Source of the DNA: Diplonema japonicum
Lineage: Eukaryota > Euglenozoa > Diplonemea > Diplonemida > Diplonemidae
Assembly (NCBI GenBank): GCA_964019335.1
Contig: OZ025664.1
Location: forward strand, 496,001-560,000
DNA length: 64,000 nt
Direction of reading: 5' to 3'
The number at the start of each line of letters is the position of its first letter. The first letter of the stretch is position 1. The position numbers and the translations under genes were made by a program. The notes under the pieces were generated by a model. The model saw nothing but the letters and a program-made list of their open reading frames with translations. It had not been told where the DNA came from and ran no database searches. Shown here piece after piece: positions 29,238-40,300 of the stretch.

Positions 29238-30943
29238 CCATCTACTAACGGACCATTTTTGCCCACCAGGGGGTAAATTTTCAAAACATCAAAAAAAAAC
29301 TATTCTAGCGCAACGCTGGGGCTATATGCCCCCGGAAATGCCTCCAGATGTCCCAATTCTAGAGAGAGGGTGCCCACAGCAGGGCCCACCCCCACAACAT
29401 TGTCAAAAATATCGTTCCCGAAGTGCCCGAGAGGGGGTACAAAAAACAAGTCAAAAAGAAATCGACTGTAAAATTCTATAAAAAGCTATTTAAGGCCTTC
29501 TTGACGCGGTTCGTATGTGCCCCAGGGCTGGGGGACTTCTTTTTTTGACCCCGGGAGGGGTTTCTGGGGTATCCCCGGCAAGGTGGTAGTCTTTGAAGCA
29601 CGGAGTCACGCAAAGCTGTACCAAGCAGGCTGAACACTGAAATAGGGGTCTTTTCGACTTGCAATGCTTGCACCGCACGTTGCGGGGAAATGGTCCCAGA
29701 AGGTACTGTCGCGTCGCATTGGGGCCTCAGGGCACTCGTTCTGTGTTTCGGGGCATGGTATTGGGGCAGCCTGCTCTGTAGTTGACTTTAGCTGTTGTTT
29801 GGGCAGCCTCCCTAGTAGCCCTTCGATGACTGCCTCTTTGAAAGGCGTGAATCCACTGTCGTTCATACTCTGGGTGTTGGGGGGCAAGGCTTCTTTCCAA
29901 ACAAGCCGGGCATTTGCCAGAGATTTATCTAACAAGTACGAAAATACTTTCAGGGGCCACTTCGAAGTCATAAGGGTGCGTTTATGGCGTTTTGTCACGT
30001 CACCCAGCGTCGGTTCCGCCCATTGCGGTGTTGTAAATATGCACTTGGTGGGGAGCGGGATGTCCTTTCTGGAGGGCCTCCGGCTTTCATTCTCTTTTGG
30101 CCGACACGCCAGATTTGACTTCACCAGAGCATCCAACGTCGACAGAAAGCGCACAGGCTTGATGTCATGCCACGTTGTGGTGCAAAGGATGCTCACGTGC
30201 TGGTGGAACTGGGTGTCCCCACAGGGTGCGCGTCCTTGGGCATGCGGCCTCGCTTCTTTGGGGCATCCGTGATCTCCGGGAGGCCTTTGCGATAGGTAGA
30301 AGTCAGCACGCTTGTTTGTTTCGCTGTGGAAACACAGATTTCCCAGAATAGTCAAAAAGCGGTCTCTTGACATGACGGTGGCGTACCCAGGGGTGTAGTT
30401 GAGAGACGTGGAGCCAGTGTGCCAGTAATCAGAATAATCTGGCTTGATATCCAAGTCCATCGACAAAAGGGCACCTAGGAAGGTATGCAGAGAAGCAGCA
30501 TCGAGATCCAGGGAGACACCTTTTTTAGCCGCATTTGCCACATTGTTCGAAGTTATGACCCGAATAACGTTTGGGACGAGCATTTGGGAGAATATATGGT
30601 ATGGCGTTGAGCCTCTGATGTCAAAACAGGGTCCACAAGGATTCCGATCTTCACGAAACCGGATGCCTTCCAACTGCTCCGGCTTTGCCGTCCAATCACC
30701 CTGCTGTGACTCGGAATCGGTCGAATTCGTATCAGAATCACTGTTTGTATCAAAATTGCATAATAGGGATGAGCCATCAGTGCTGCCATCACTCATAACT
30801 CCTCTTCCGGCCTCTTTCTGGGTGCCCTTTTTTGAAGTGATTTTTAAGGGTAAATTTGGGCTGGCGTTTTTTTTTTTATTTTTTCATTTTCTTGCAAAGT
30901 TAGGGCAGCATTTAGTTTATATTTTTCATATTTTGGTAGATGG
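29238..30943 (-). mobile_element. piggyBac-type deletion derivative, copy 1
   Basis: 1706 bp flanked by TTAA on both sides (29234-29237 and 30944-30947), the hallmark piggyBac target duplication. Terminal repeats begin CCATCTAC at each end (left CCATCTACTAACG; right end reads TTTTGGTAGATGG). The transposase remnant reads on the minus strand. A second copy in opposite orientation is at 52412-54032. Confidence 0.88.
29490..30796 (-). pseudogene. piggyBac transposase remnant lacking the catalytic core
   Basis: The N-terminal acidic region and DDE_Tnp_1_7 start are clear: GPCFDIRGSTPYHIFSQML, FLGALLSMDLDIKPDYSDYW, VMSRDRFLTILGNLCF. The frame then jumps to late-domain sequence (TTTWHDIKPVRFLSTL, WPLKVFSYLLDKSLANARLVWK), so the middle, including most catalytic Asp positions, is deleted, and the frame around the junction is shifted. 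The C-terminal Cys-rich domain survives in another frame at 29490-29678 (CKHCKSKRPLFQCSACL, then LC..CF..YH). The product cannot be active. Confidence 0.85.
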
Positions 30944-31190
30944 TTAAATATATTTTTTCAACCTTTGATTTAAAAAAAAAAAAACACTTCACTTTGATCG
31001 TTAAGATCGGAAAGAAATAAAGTGACCCCCCCTCCCCCCCTCCTTTTCCCCCCAAAATGACAAACACTTACCCGATCCCGATGTAATCAAAGGGGGGGGG
31101 GGGGGGAAATAGTGATATTCAAACAACAGGTTTTATGCTCACAATTTCTTTCTCAGGAAGAAGAAAGAAAGAAAAAAAAAAAAAAAAGAA

Positions 31191-32840
31191 ATGCTGCAGA
31201 GGCAAGACGGGTTTCTCAAGTGGGCAAGCAACAGGCTAAGAACCTTGAAGGAAAAGGAACGGAGAGATGTGTTGAGGGCGGTGAAGAAAACACAGGAAGG
31301 CGAGATAGATTACACGAAACTGCTGAAGGAGGGAAAGGCCGGGGAGAGGTACGTCATCTTAAGCGCGGTGGCAACGGGCCGTGAAGACCTCTTAGATCTC
31401 GTGAGAAACCTCAATTCCGATTCAGCGATCGCGCGAATAGTAGGCGAAGCGCTCCAAGACGTCCTCTTCAAGGAATATAGTGCAGTGGTATCTGAATACC
31501 TATCAGACGAGTTCACGTCGTTTCTCAAATTACCCCTCGACATCTCCCAAATCATTTTATCATACGTAGGGCCTACCTTCTACTCAAGGCTACGAGGTGT
31601 GTCAAAATCGTTTTACATCGCCACAACCCTGCATTATTCGGGACTGCAACCTTGCTACAGCATACCGAACGGAACACAACCATCCGATTTAGCAGAGATC
31701 TTTCTTACACATCAGTTCGAGCATGACGCATCAGGTGAAACTACAAGAAGGAGCCTCCCAAAGAGTGTTATCATCCCGATCATAATCCGCGTACTGACCC
31801 TCCTGAAGAAAATAGGAAGACCAGGCGTTGAAACAGCCAAACCATGGTGCACGTTTGTCGTGGAGAAATGGAGGGAAGAAGGAAGCTCCGGAAAAGGCGT
31901 TCTGGAAGCTTTGAATGGAATATTCGAATCGCAAGATGAATACCCCGAATCGCGTATTCTACTGGAACAGGGTATGCTTGGGACGATAGACATTATAGCG
32001 TCGGTGTACGCGACATACCCGACATTCGAGCCGATGGACGAGCTTGTTGACGAGACGAAAATGAGGGTTTTTGCGATGTACAACCACCTGAAGAGCACGG
32101 AGGGGTACAAACAGCTTTTCGACATCCATTTCTGCAGAGTGGAGGTCGAAGAAAACATGCTCGATGTTTTCGTGGAGTCGAAAGGATATCTATACCCGCT
32201 TATTGGAGCTGCTGCTCACAAAGGCCTTCAAGGGGTCGTCGCGTCAGCCATCAATGCATTGGAAGGCCAGCTTGACTTGTCAGAACTAGACATTGAAAAC
32301 AAAACAGTTCTCTACCATTGGTGCGCTGGCGGGTTTGACATCGGCGTTTTATCACATCTTCTCCCGTTTATCACACCACCTTTGTTGCTGTGTTCTGAGA
32401 ATGATGCACCGTTGACATTGTTGTTGAATGATGTTGGAAGAAAGTTACCTGCGAAGGGGGACTCGATGCGGGCGCTGGGTATCCTCCTCGATGATGGGTT
32501 GGTGAAGGGAGGGTACCCTCTGTGGTGGTGTCTCAACGCGTTGCACAGCCACCCGCATGTGCGGGGGGAGATTATTGCGTTGTTTAAAAGGTTCCTTGCT
32601 GCAGGGTGTGGCGATGTTGAGGTTTTCCCCGGTTTCCTCCCCAGGCACCTCCCCCTTACACCTTCCGCTATGGCGGCGCTATGCACCGAGACGTCGTGCC
32701 TCCTCTATCCCGAGGACGACGAGCTTGGACGCGCACACTGCACTGTGCTCAGCGACGTTGAGGAAGTCAAGGAAACGCTCGCCCCCGTCGAACGTACCGC
32801 GACAGACAATCCTGTTGATGACTGGGAGAGTCTGGTGTAA
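31191..32840 (+). CDS. Helical, possibly ankyrin-like protein of unknown function
   Basis: 549 residues, intronless. The start ATG follows TTTCTTTCTCAG (AG at 31156) and an A-rich leader. The N-terminal 60 residues are basic and helical. The centre is alpha-helical (IIPIIIRVLTLLKKIG). The C-terminal half has segments such as AAAHKGLQGVVASAINAL and NKTVLYHWCAGGFDIGVLSHLL that are spaced like degenerate ankyrin repeats; this is tentative. No catalytic motif is visible. Confidence 0.65.
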   Translation: MLQRQDGFLKWASNRLRTLKEKERRDVLRAVKKTQEGEIDYTKLLKEGKAGERYVILSAVATGREDLLDLVRNLNSDSAIARIVGEALQDVLFKEYSAVVSEYLSDEFTSFLKLPLDISQIILSYVGPTFYSRLRGVSKSFYIATTLHYSGLQPCYSIPNGTQPSDLAEIFLTHQFEHDASGETTRRSLPKSVIIPIIIRVLTLLKKIGRPGVETAKPWCTFVVEKWREEGSSGKGVLEALNGIFESQDEYPESRILLEQGMLGTIDIIASVYATYPTFEPMDELVDETKMRVFAMYNHLKSTEGYKQLFDIHFCRVEVEENMLDVFVESKGYLYPLIGAAAHKGLQGVVASAINALEGQLDLSELDIENKTVLYHWCAGGFDIGVLSHLLPFITPPLLLCSENDAPLTLLLNDVGRKLPAKGDSMRALGILLDDGLVKGGYPLWWCLNALHSHPHVRGEIIALFKRFLAAGCGDVEVFPGFLPRHLPLTPSAMAALCTETSCLLYPEDDELGRAHCTVLSDVEEVKETLAPVERTATDNPVDDWESLV

Positions 32841-32987
32841 TATTTTTTTTTTCTTATGTTTTGTTTTTTTTGGAGCACCCGCACACCGAAAATTCATTAA
32901 AAAAAGTTTTTTTTTTTCCCCCTCGCAAAAAAAACAAAAAAGAAAAAGGTAGGGGAGGGGAGGGAACGAGGCCCCAACCGGCTAACA

Positions 32988-34743
32988 ATGCCATGGTCCA
33001 TGATCGGGGCGATGAACATCTTGCAAAACCTCAAGCAGGATGTGCTTAAAGAAAAGCCAGAGGACGTTCTGGGTTACATCACGAAATGGGTGGGCGCGGA
33101 AACCCCGACATCCCCCACGCTGTCCTTCACGAACGGGAACGGGAACGAAAGGGGAGCGAGGATCACGTCGCAGATCGAAGACGAGTGGAGAGATCTTGAG
33201 GAGACGGTGTGGTCGGTGTTCGACAGTTTAAAATTGAAGCACAAAGACCAGCCTGTAAAGCAACAGGTATCTTTACTGAAAAGCAGCGAGGAAAAGAACG
33301 AGTGCAAGATGGCGGGCCTTGTCGGGTGCATGGGGATGCTAATCACAAAGCAACGGCAGACGATCGCCGAACTTGCGAAAAAGGTCACAACGCTTGAAAT
33401 CGCCGTCCAAGACAGAGACAGAGACAGAGACACATCCCCTGTGTACAACTCTGCCAGAAAGGAAAGCAACCTATCGCTGTCGGTCCTCAACCGGCCAATC
33501 GACTTAAAATTCACAAAACTTCTCGGAATGTGCAACCCGCTGCTAGACATGTCCCTCGCCGTGTCTGACAACTTTCTGGAAAAATGGGGTTTGGAGCCCG
33601 ACAATGCTGTGCTGGCAAGCGACTCGACGATAGATCTGTTCGGTGAAATGGTAATTTTTTTTTTTTCCCCTCACAAAAAGAAAAAAAAAACAGAGCAAAG
33701 ACCCAAAGACGTCGTACATCCCTGGAGGGTCGGGGTTGAACACAATGAGGGTTGCTCAATGGGTGCTGAGCGCGCCTGGTTCAACTGTTTTTGTAGGAAC
33801 AACAGGTGAGGATGACTTTGGTGAGATCCTCCGCGGGACGACAATGAACGAGGGTGTGGACATGCTGAACATAACCATTCCGGACGAGAAGACAGGAACC
33901 TGTGCTGTGCTCACCACAAAGGACAACAAGCGCAGCATGGTGGCGAACCTCGGGGCCTCGAATGTGTTCGACCAAAGCTGGCTGAACAACAACCCTTCTT
34001 TGAAGAACGCGATGGACGTGTCTACCCTGTACTACATAACAGGTTTCTTCCTGCGGACGACACCTGAGACGGTGTTCGAGGTGATGCAGACAGGGAATAA
34101 AAAGAACAAACCGGTTTGTCTGAACCTAAGCGCGCCGTTTGTGATACAAGCTGTGGGGAAGGCCTTCGCAGAAGCCTTCACCATGTCGAACATAGTGTTT
34201 GGAAACGACGCCGAGTATCTTGCCCTCGACGACGCCATGGATTGGGACCTGAAGGACATTGAAAAAATCGCAAAAAAAATACAAGCCCTCCCCGGTGTGA
34301 GGTCCAGAATAGTGGTGGTTACACAAGGAGGCGATGATGTCATAGTGGCCAACAAGTACGGGATTGCAAACTACCCTACACCGCCTATCCAAGCTAGCGA
34401 TATTGTTGATACCAACGGTGCTGGGGACGGCTTTGTTGGTGGATTTCTGGCAAAATACAGCAAAGGCGGGACAGTCGAGGAATGCGTGAAAATCGGGCAA
34501 TGGGCGGCATCTATTATCATCAAGCGCCCTGGATGTTCTATACCACCACTGCCGCCGGGGTGCTGTGTTTCAATGGGCACACCTCAACCGGATAGACGGC
34601 CTGCGCTGAGTCATTCCGCAGCTACAAAAACTGTCACAAAGCGGCAGGCCAGAGCTGCCAACGGTAAGCGCGAGACCTCTCTTGCTAAGAAAGAGCCCCG
34701 TAGAGCCGGTCGGACGCCTCGTCACACGGACCCTTCGAGGTGA
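32988..34743 (+). CDS. Adenosine kinase with RIIa-like N-terminal extension
   Basis: Exons 32988-33650 and 33694-34743 (43-nt intron, GTAATT...ACAG, phase 0), 570 residues. From about residue 180 the protein is a PfkB-family adenosine kinase: GMCNPLLD, then after the intron YIPGGSGLNTMRVAQW, and the anion-hole/catalytic motif DTNGAGDGFVGGFL (codons from 34408). It should phosphorylate adenosine to AMP. The first 40 residues contain ILQNLKQDVLKEKPEDVLGY, matching the RIIa/DPY-30 docking helix pattern (L..L...VL+.+P.D...Y), followed by about 130 residues of coiled coil and linker. The C-terminus has a 70-residue Arg/Lys/Pro-rich tail absent from normal adenosine kinases. The extension may dock the kinase to a flagellar or scaffold complex; that is inference. 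Confidence 0.88.
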
Positions 34744-37304
34744 TAGGGGATGGGTGGAAAAAAAAAAAAAAAAAAAAAAAATGAAGCCTTGCTTTTTGTT
34801 GATTTTTTTTGTTGGGATATAAAAAAAGTGGGGGGGTGAGGTGGGGGGGGGGGGGGGGGGGAAGATAAAGCAAGGCCATTTACATGGTGCTATACAGGTA
34901 AAAAAAATTTTTTTTATTGAGTGGATTTTTTTTTCTTGTTCATTACTAGGGACCAAAATAAACTTTTTTGAGGTGATTTGTTCCCCCCCCCCCCCACTTC
35001 CTCCACCGCAGTTTTAAGATAGGGTGCAGAGTATTTTTTTTGGGGGGCTTTTTTTTGTGAAGTAGCTTTATTTCCTTTTTTTTTTTTTTGGTCCTATAAG
35101 AAAAAAAAGGGAGTATGACAAACTGGGCTGACATTGTGTTCATTGTATGCTCACTCAACGGGGTGAAATAAAAAGAACACATAAAAAGAGAGCTGGTGGA
35201 AAAGAGAAAGGAAAAAAACCCATGCTCATCTTCTTTTTTTTGTAAGGTAAGATATCCAAAAAAGGGTAGTGATAATGTCATACACACCGTGTTCAGGACT
35301 TGCAACCGCTTTCACACTCACACGCTGTATAGGGGGTTATTCCCCCCCTCCTCCCCCCCGCCCTTGTATTACTTGAAGTAAACATTTCTTTTTTTTTTTT
35401 TCAATTACGTAGTGCCACTTCGGTTAACTATCTGATATTTTCTTTCGTTTTTTTCCCCTCCGCCCCCCCTTTTTTTTTCTGTTCTGGTTCCGCAACCTTT
35501 TTTTTTTTTTTTTTTTTTAGTAATTCTCCCCGATAGTAAAACTTTTTTTTTTGAATGAAACTTTTTTCTTTTTTTTTCCGTGGCTGAAATTGATTCTGTC
35601 TATTTTGCTTTTCTTTTTCTATTCACTGTTTGTATCAAAGAGAATTCTCTTTTTTTTCTCTTTTAGTTGTGTTTAGAATCATTTCACGCACTGATGCTCC
35701 TCGCCCCCCCCCCCCCCCCTTTTTTTGTTACCACCATATGCTGCCTAGTGAAGGTAGTGACTTATTTTGAAGTTGTCCCCCCCCCCCCCCCCCCCCCCCC
35801 TGCTTTCCATTCTGAAAAAGATTTGAAAGATTTTTTTGAATTTTTAAAAGATTTAAAGTCCTCACAAGACCTAATGGATCAAAATCCAGGCTAAGGACTA
35901 TACCGTTGATGGCAGGAAGAAAAGGGAAGGAGACAGGGTATGGCCTTTCTTTGGCCACCTTGCAGGCTTTTCTCTTATACATCAGTGCTCTATCCTTTTA
36001 AGAGTTACAACAATTCCGTTGTTGGATAACAAAGTTTTTTTAGGTTTTAAGTAGAGACAAGGGGGACGTTCCAAAACAGGAACCTCCTTTATCTCATCTT
36101 TTTTTTTTCTTTTTTTTTTTTTTTAGAGCGTTCAAGTTGAACTAGAGATTCCACTTGAGCAGTACAATAAAAAAAAAAAAAGAAAAACAGAATAAAAGAG
36201 TACCATACTTTAAAAAAGCAATAAATAAAAAATGGTATCCCCCCCCCTTCTCAATCAGTCCTTGCCAGCACAGTCATTGATATTGTTTCCGCACCCTGAT
36301 GCCCCCCTTTTTTTTCCATCTTTTCGGGAACCAGGTCTTATAGGCTTTAAATGAACAAAAGATGTGGCAAAGGAGGGAGGAAAAAAAAAACGAATATTTC
36401 TATCCTTCCCTCCAGTTGGGTTTTTCAGCACTTCCCCTTCCCGTACTCCGCCACCTTTCCTTACGTCATGTTTAAGGTGAGACAAGAAAGGTTAAGCAGT
36501 GGGGGGAAGGGGGGGGGACCGTTTGTCAATTTCTTTCATTCTCCTTAAGATGCCCCTTCCTTCCTTTTTTTTTTTCTGTCTTTTCCCCCCTTCACTCTCC
36601 CGCATTGTATTTTTTTTTTGTTTTACAAAGTTTGTCACAGAATAGGAGTTTTATTTTTTTTGGGGGGGGGGGTGAGAAGAGTGCTTATCTATATTTTGGA
36701 AAAAAAAAGTTTTTTTTTATCTCCCCGGTTATTTTTTAAACGCCATTTCCTTCTCAAGTGGTGCGAAGCGTGAAAAAGATCCACAGTGCGATCGTTGTTA
36801 ATTGGGCAAAAAGAAAGAAGAAGAAAAGAGTGCTGAACCCATGGGTGGGAGAAGCAGCTCAGGACATTTAAAAGGAAAGTAAGTCCCTGGACAATGGTCC
36901 CTCTTTAATTGTTGTGGTACACCAATTGTATTGTCAGTACTAAAACAAGAAGGAAAAAAAAAAAAAAAAAGAGACCTATCCGGTGACAGCGCAGTTTGCA
37001 TAGCCTTTTTTGTGGTCCTCAAGTGGGACTTTTAAGCATCGCCTTTTATAAGGGAATTTAAAAAAGAAAAACAAAAACCAAAAAAAAAAAAGATTTCGTG
37101 CTTGTGCGCACAAAAGAAAAAAAAAGACTCCAGAATAGCTTTTTTTTTTCCTCCCCCCCTTCCCTTTCCAAAAAAGAAAATCCCCCCCTCACCCCACCCC
37201 TTCAATGGTCTTTTTTTACTCCGTTCTCAGCTCAAGGAATCCAATACTAAAAAGGGGGGAAGAGAGTCCCCAGAAGGGGGGACAAAAAAAAAGAAGGGGA
37301 ACCA
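34744..37304. other. 2.5-kb homopolymer desert
   Basis: Runs of A, T, G and C up to about 30 bases (C-run near 35777-35800) with short mixed islands. One island (35840-36040) superficially recalls a tRNA on the minus strand but has no T-arm. The last 165 bp is a pyrimidine-rich tract ending CGTTCTCAG at 37230, then a purine-rich leader to the ATG at 37305. No gene is supported. Confidence 0.55.
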
Positions 37305-40300
37305 ATGGCTGGCAATGAGGTAATTGATGTTGGTGCTGACGAGGTGGTGGCCGGGCTGCAAAGGGAAATTCAAAACAGGGAACAGCAAGTGCAGCTGCGG
37401 GAAAGAGCGCTGCAAGGGATGCAGCGGGAGATGGAGCTACAGGAAGAAAGGCTGTTGAAAAGAGAGGAGCAATTGAATGCAAGGGAGACCACAGCGGCAC
37501 CCCGTCCAGTGGTAGCCTCCCTACCGAACGCAGCGTTTGAGCTAAAGCAGTCTGAGCGACAGTTAACTAAACTTGTTGCAGAGAAGACGAACCTTGAATG
37601 CGCTCTCCAAAGCGCTGCGCAGGAGATGCAACGGAAAGACAAGCTCTTCGCTCGCAAGATCGAGCAAATGATAAAGCTGCGCGAGACGGCCGTCTCGTCC
37701 GTAGCCAGGGAGCGCGATGAACTACTCAAATCCCGCAACCAACACACGCCACTCTACCTCACACAGGGGTATACATTCTGCACCCCGGCCCAACAACATC
37801 TCTCTGGACATAACGCATCAACTAGCCCCCTCGGCCTTCCCGAGCCTGCATTGAAGGACAACACAACAAGCCCCTTGCAAGGGTCTCACAAAGACGCAGC
37901 TATGAGCCCTTTATTCAAACCCGAGCTTGCGGTCGCGCAGTCTCAGATGCAGCGTGCTTCCTTCCAGCCTGAACTCGGTGTCATGCAGTCTCAGCTGGAG
38001 AAGCGTCCCTCTGAAGGACATGACGCCGTCACCAGCCCCATGCTGCACCACGCGTTGGCAGTCACCCAAGCGCAGCTCAGCATACAGCGCTCGGTGCAAC
38101 CCGAACTGGTCGCTGAGCAGTCGCATTTGCAGCGCCACACTGTGGGGTCGCAAGATGCCATTTCGAGTCCACTGTTCCAACCGGAGCTCATGGTGTCCCA
38201 ATCGCAGTTGAAAAACCAAGGGCAGCACGTGCCGGAGTTGGCCGTCACGCAGTTGCAGTTGCAGAACCCGCAAGAAGTAACTGAAGGCAAAGATGCTGTC
38301 ACCAGTCCTGTGTTTAAGCAGGAGCTGGCAGCAACCCAATCTCAGCTGCAGAAATGCCCTCCTGCAGGGCATGATGCTGTCACTAGCCCGTTGTTCCGTC
38401 CAGAATTGTCTGTTGCTCAATCTCAGCTGCAAAAACAACCTCCTGCAGGGCATGATGCTGTCACCAGTCCGTTGTTCCATCCGGAGTTAGCCGTTACTCA
38501 ATCTCAGCTGCAAAAGCATACCCCAGAATGGCACGATGCAGTCACCAGCCCGTTGTTCCGACAGGAATTGGCTATTAGTCAATCTCAGCTGCAAAAACAA
38601 CCTCCTGTAGGGCATGATGCTGTCACCAGTCCGTTGTTCCAGCCCGAGTTAGCAGTGGCTTCCCAACACCTGGAAGACGCGACAACAAGCCCCTTAAGCC
38701 AGCCACAGCTCACAACTCGTACTTCTCAACTGCACACTACTCTGCACTCTGCACCGCAGAGCACCCAAGCAACGAGCCCGCTTGCAAGAACAAGTGCTAT
38801 CCCTTTCAGTCGGGTAGCTCTTTTTGAACGGTCAGCACAGCTTGTCACTGCCATTGGAAGCCCATCAAAAGTCCTTACGCTCCCACACGGCTTGTCTGAG
38901 GGGAGCGAGACCTTGGCACAATTAGCTGCACCCAGTCCACCGCCCGACACGGAGCAACGGCACGGCACCGTGGCTCCGGTACCAATGCCTGGGTACCAGG
39001 AGTTGCAGGAAGAGGTGTTCAAGCTGCAGCAGGCGGTGGTCGACGCGAGGCAGGAGCGTGATGCAATGAAGAGAACTCTAGCAGAGCACTTGAAGAGTGT
39101 TCCCGAAAACCGCAAAGCAGCTGAGGTTGAAACGGAGTTGGAGTTGCAACAACATGAAACAGCAGCCCTGCGGGTTATGTTGCAGCACGCAGAAGACCTG
39201 CTTGACACCATCAGGCTCGGAGCGTCAGAATGCGACTCGATGGCCCTCGAAAACAAGGTTCTGAAGAAGGAGAAAGCTGCTCAAAAGGTGATGGCTGAGT
39301 CGGCTGAATCTGAGCACGAGCTTGTCCTGAGCATGCTTGAGGTTAAGCACAAAGCTGAGGTCAACACAGCCCTTGGAACTTCCTCTCAAAGTGCGAACAC
39401 CATTCTATCCGAGCAGTCAGACAGGCACTCTATTGTAGTTGCTGAGATGACAGCTGTTGCTGCCATGCTTGCGTATCATAACTCCTGTGTCCTGCTTGGT
39501 AGTGAGAAGCAGTGCATAACTTTTGAACAGGAGTGTGAACACCGAGACATTCTATTAGGCAACAGGGATGCTGAGGTGAGCAGCCAGATAGAAGCGCTTA
39601 AGGTGCAAAGTGCAGAACTGCAAGACACGGTAGACGCAAAGCAGCGGCTGCAGGAGACAGTGCAACAGTTGAGCGATCTGCTTGACGCGAAGACAAATGA
39701 GGCAAGCAAAGAGAACGACGAGCATGGCAAGTTAACACAGCAGCACCGTGATGTGGTAATGGAAACGATGGCTTTGAAGGACACAGTGCGGCAGATGGAG
39801 AAGGCAACTCAGGCAGAAAAGGAGCTTCGCGTGACCTTGGCTGTGCATCTGGACGAAATGAGGGCTCAAGAACAGGCTTTGCAGTTCAAATACGAGACGT
39901 TGTCCCTTTACACAGAAGCACTCGAAGTGTCTTCTCAATACATCGAAGACGGCATTGACGAGATCCTGCACGCTGCGCTTTCCCACAGATACGCGACAGT
40001 AGAGGTCCGAGGCTGTTACGAATGGTACACCACACTGTCACCTGCCGAGAAGCAGGCACTTCAGTCTGCTGTGGAGAGCGATGCCTGCACCTCTCTTGGT
40101 ACCTCCTCATCGCAGGCCACTGTTGCAGGTGTCTCGCCAACACTTAAAGGCTCGCTGTCCTTCGTGTTGGGTTTCAAAAACTCTCTCAGCAGCCACGAAA
40201 CCCCTGCAGAGCTAGTGCGACGCTTCAATGACAAAAAAGCTGCTGATAAAGTGCCGCTTTTACTATCTGAGAAAAAGACCACTGAGCTCAACTGGTACAC

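Noticed and set aside
35840-36040. tRNA-like minus-strand segment with a D-arm-like GGATAGAGCAC
   Set aside because: No T-arm or TTC-containing loop at the right distance and no acceptor-stem pairing.
37911-38480. Minus-strand open frame over the tandem repeat
   Set aside because: A repeat-periodic shadow of the plus-strand coding repeats.
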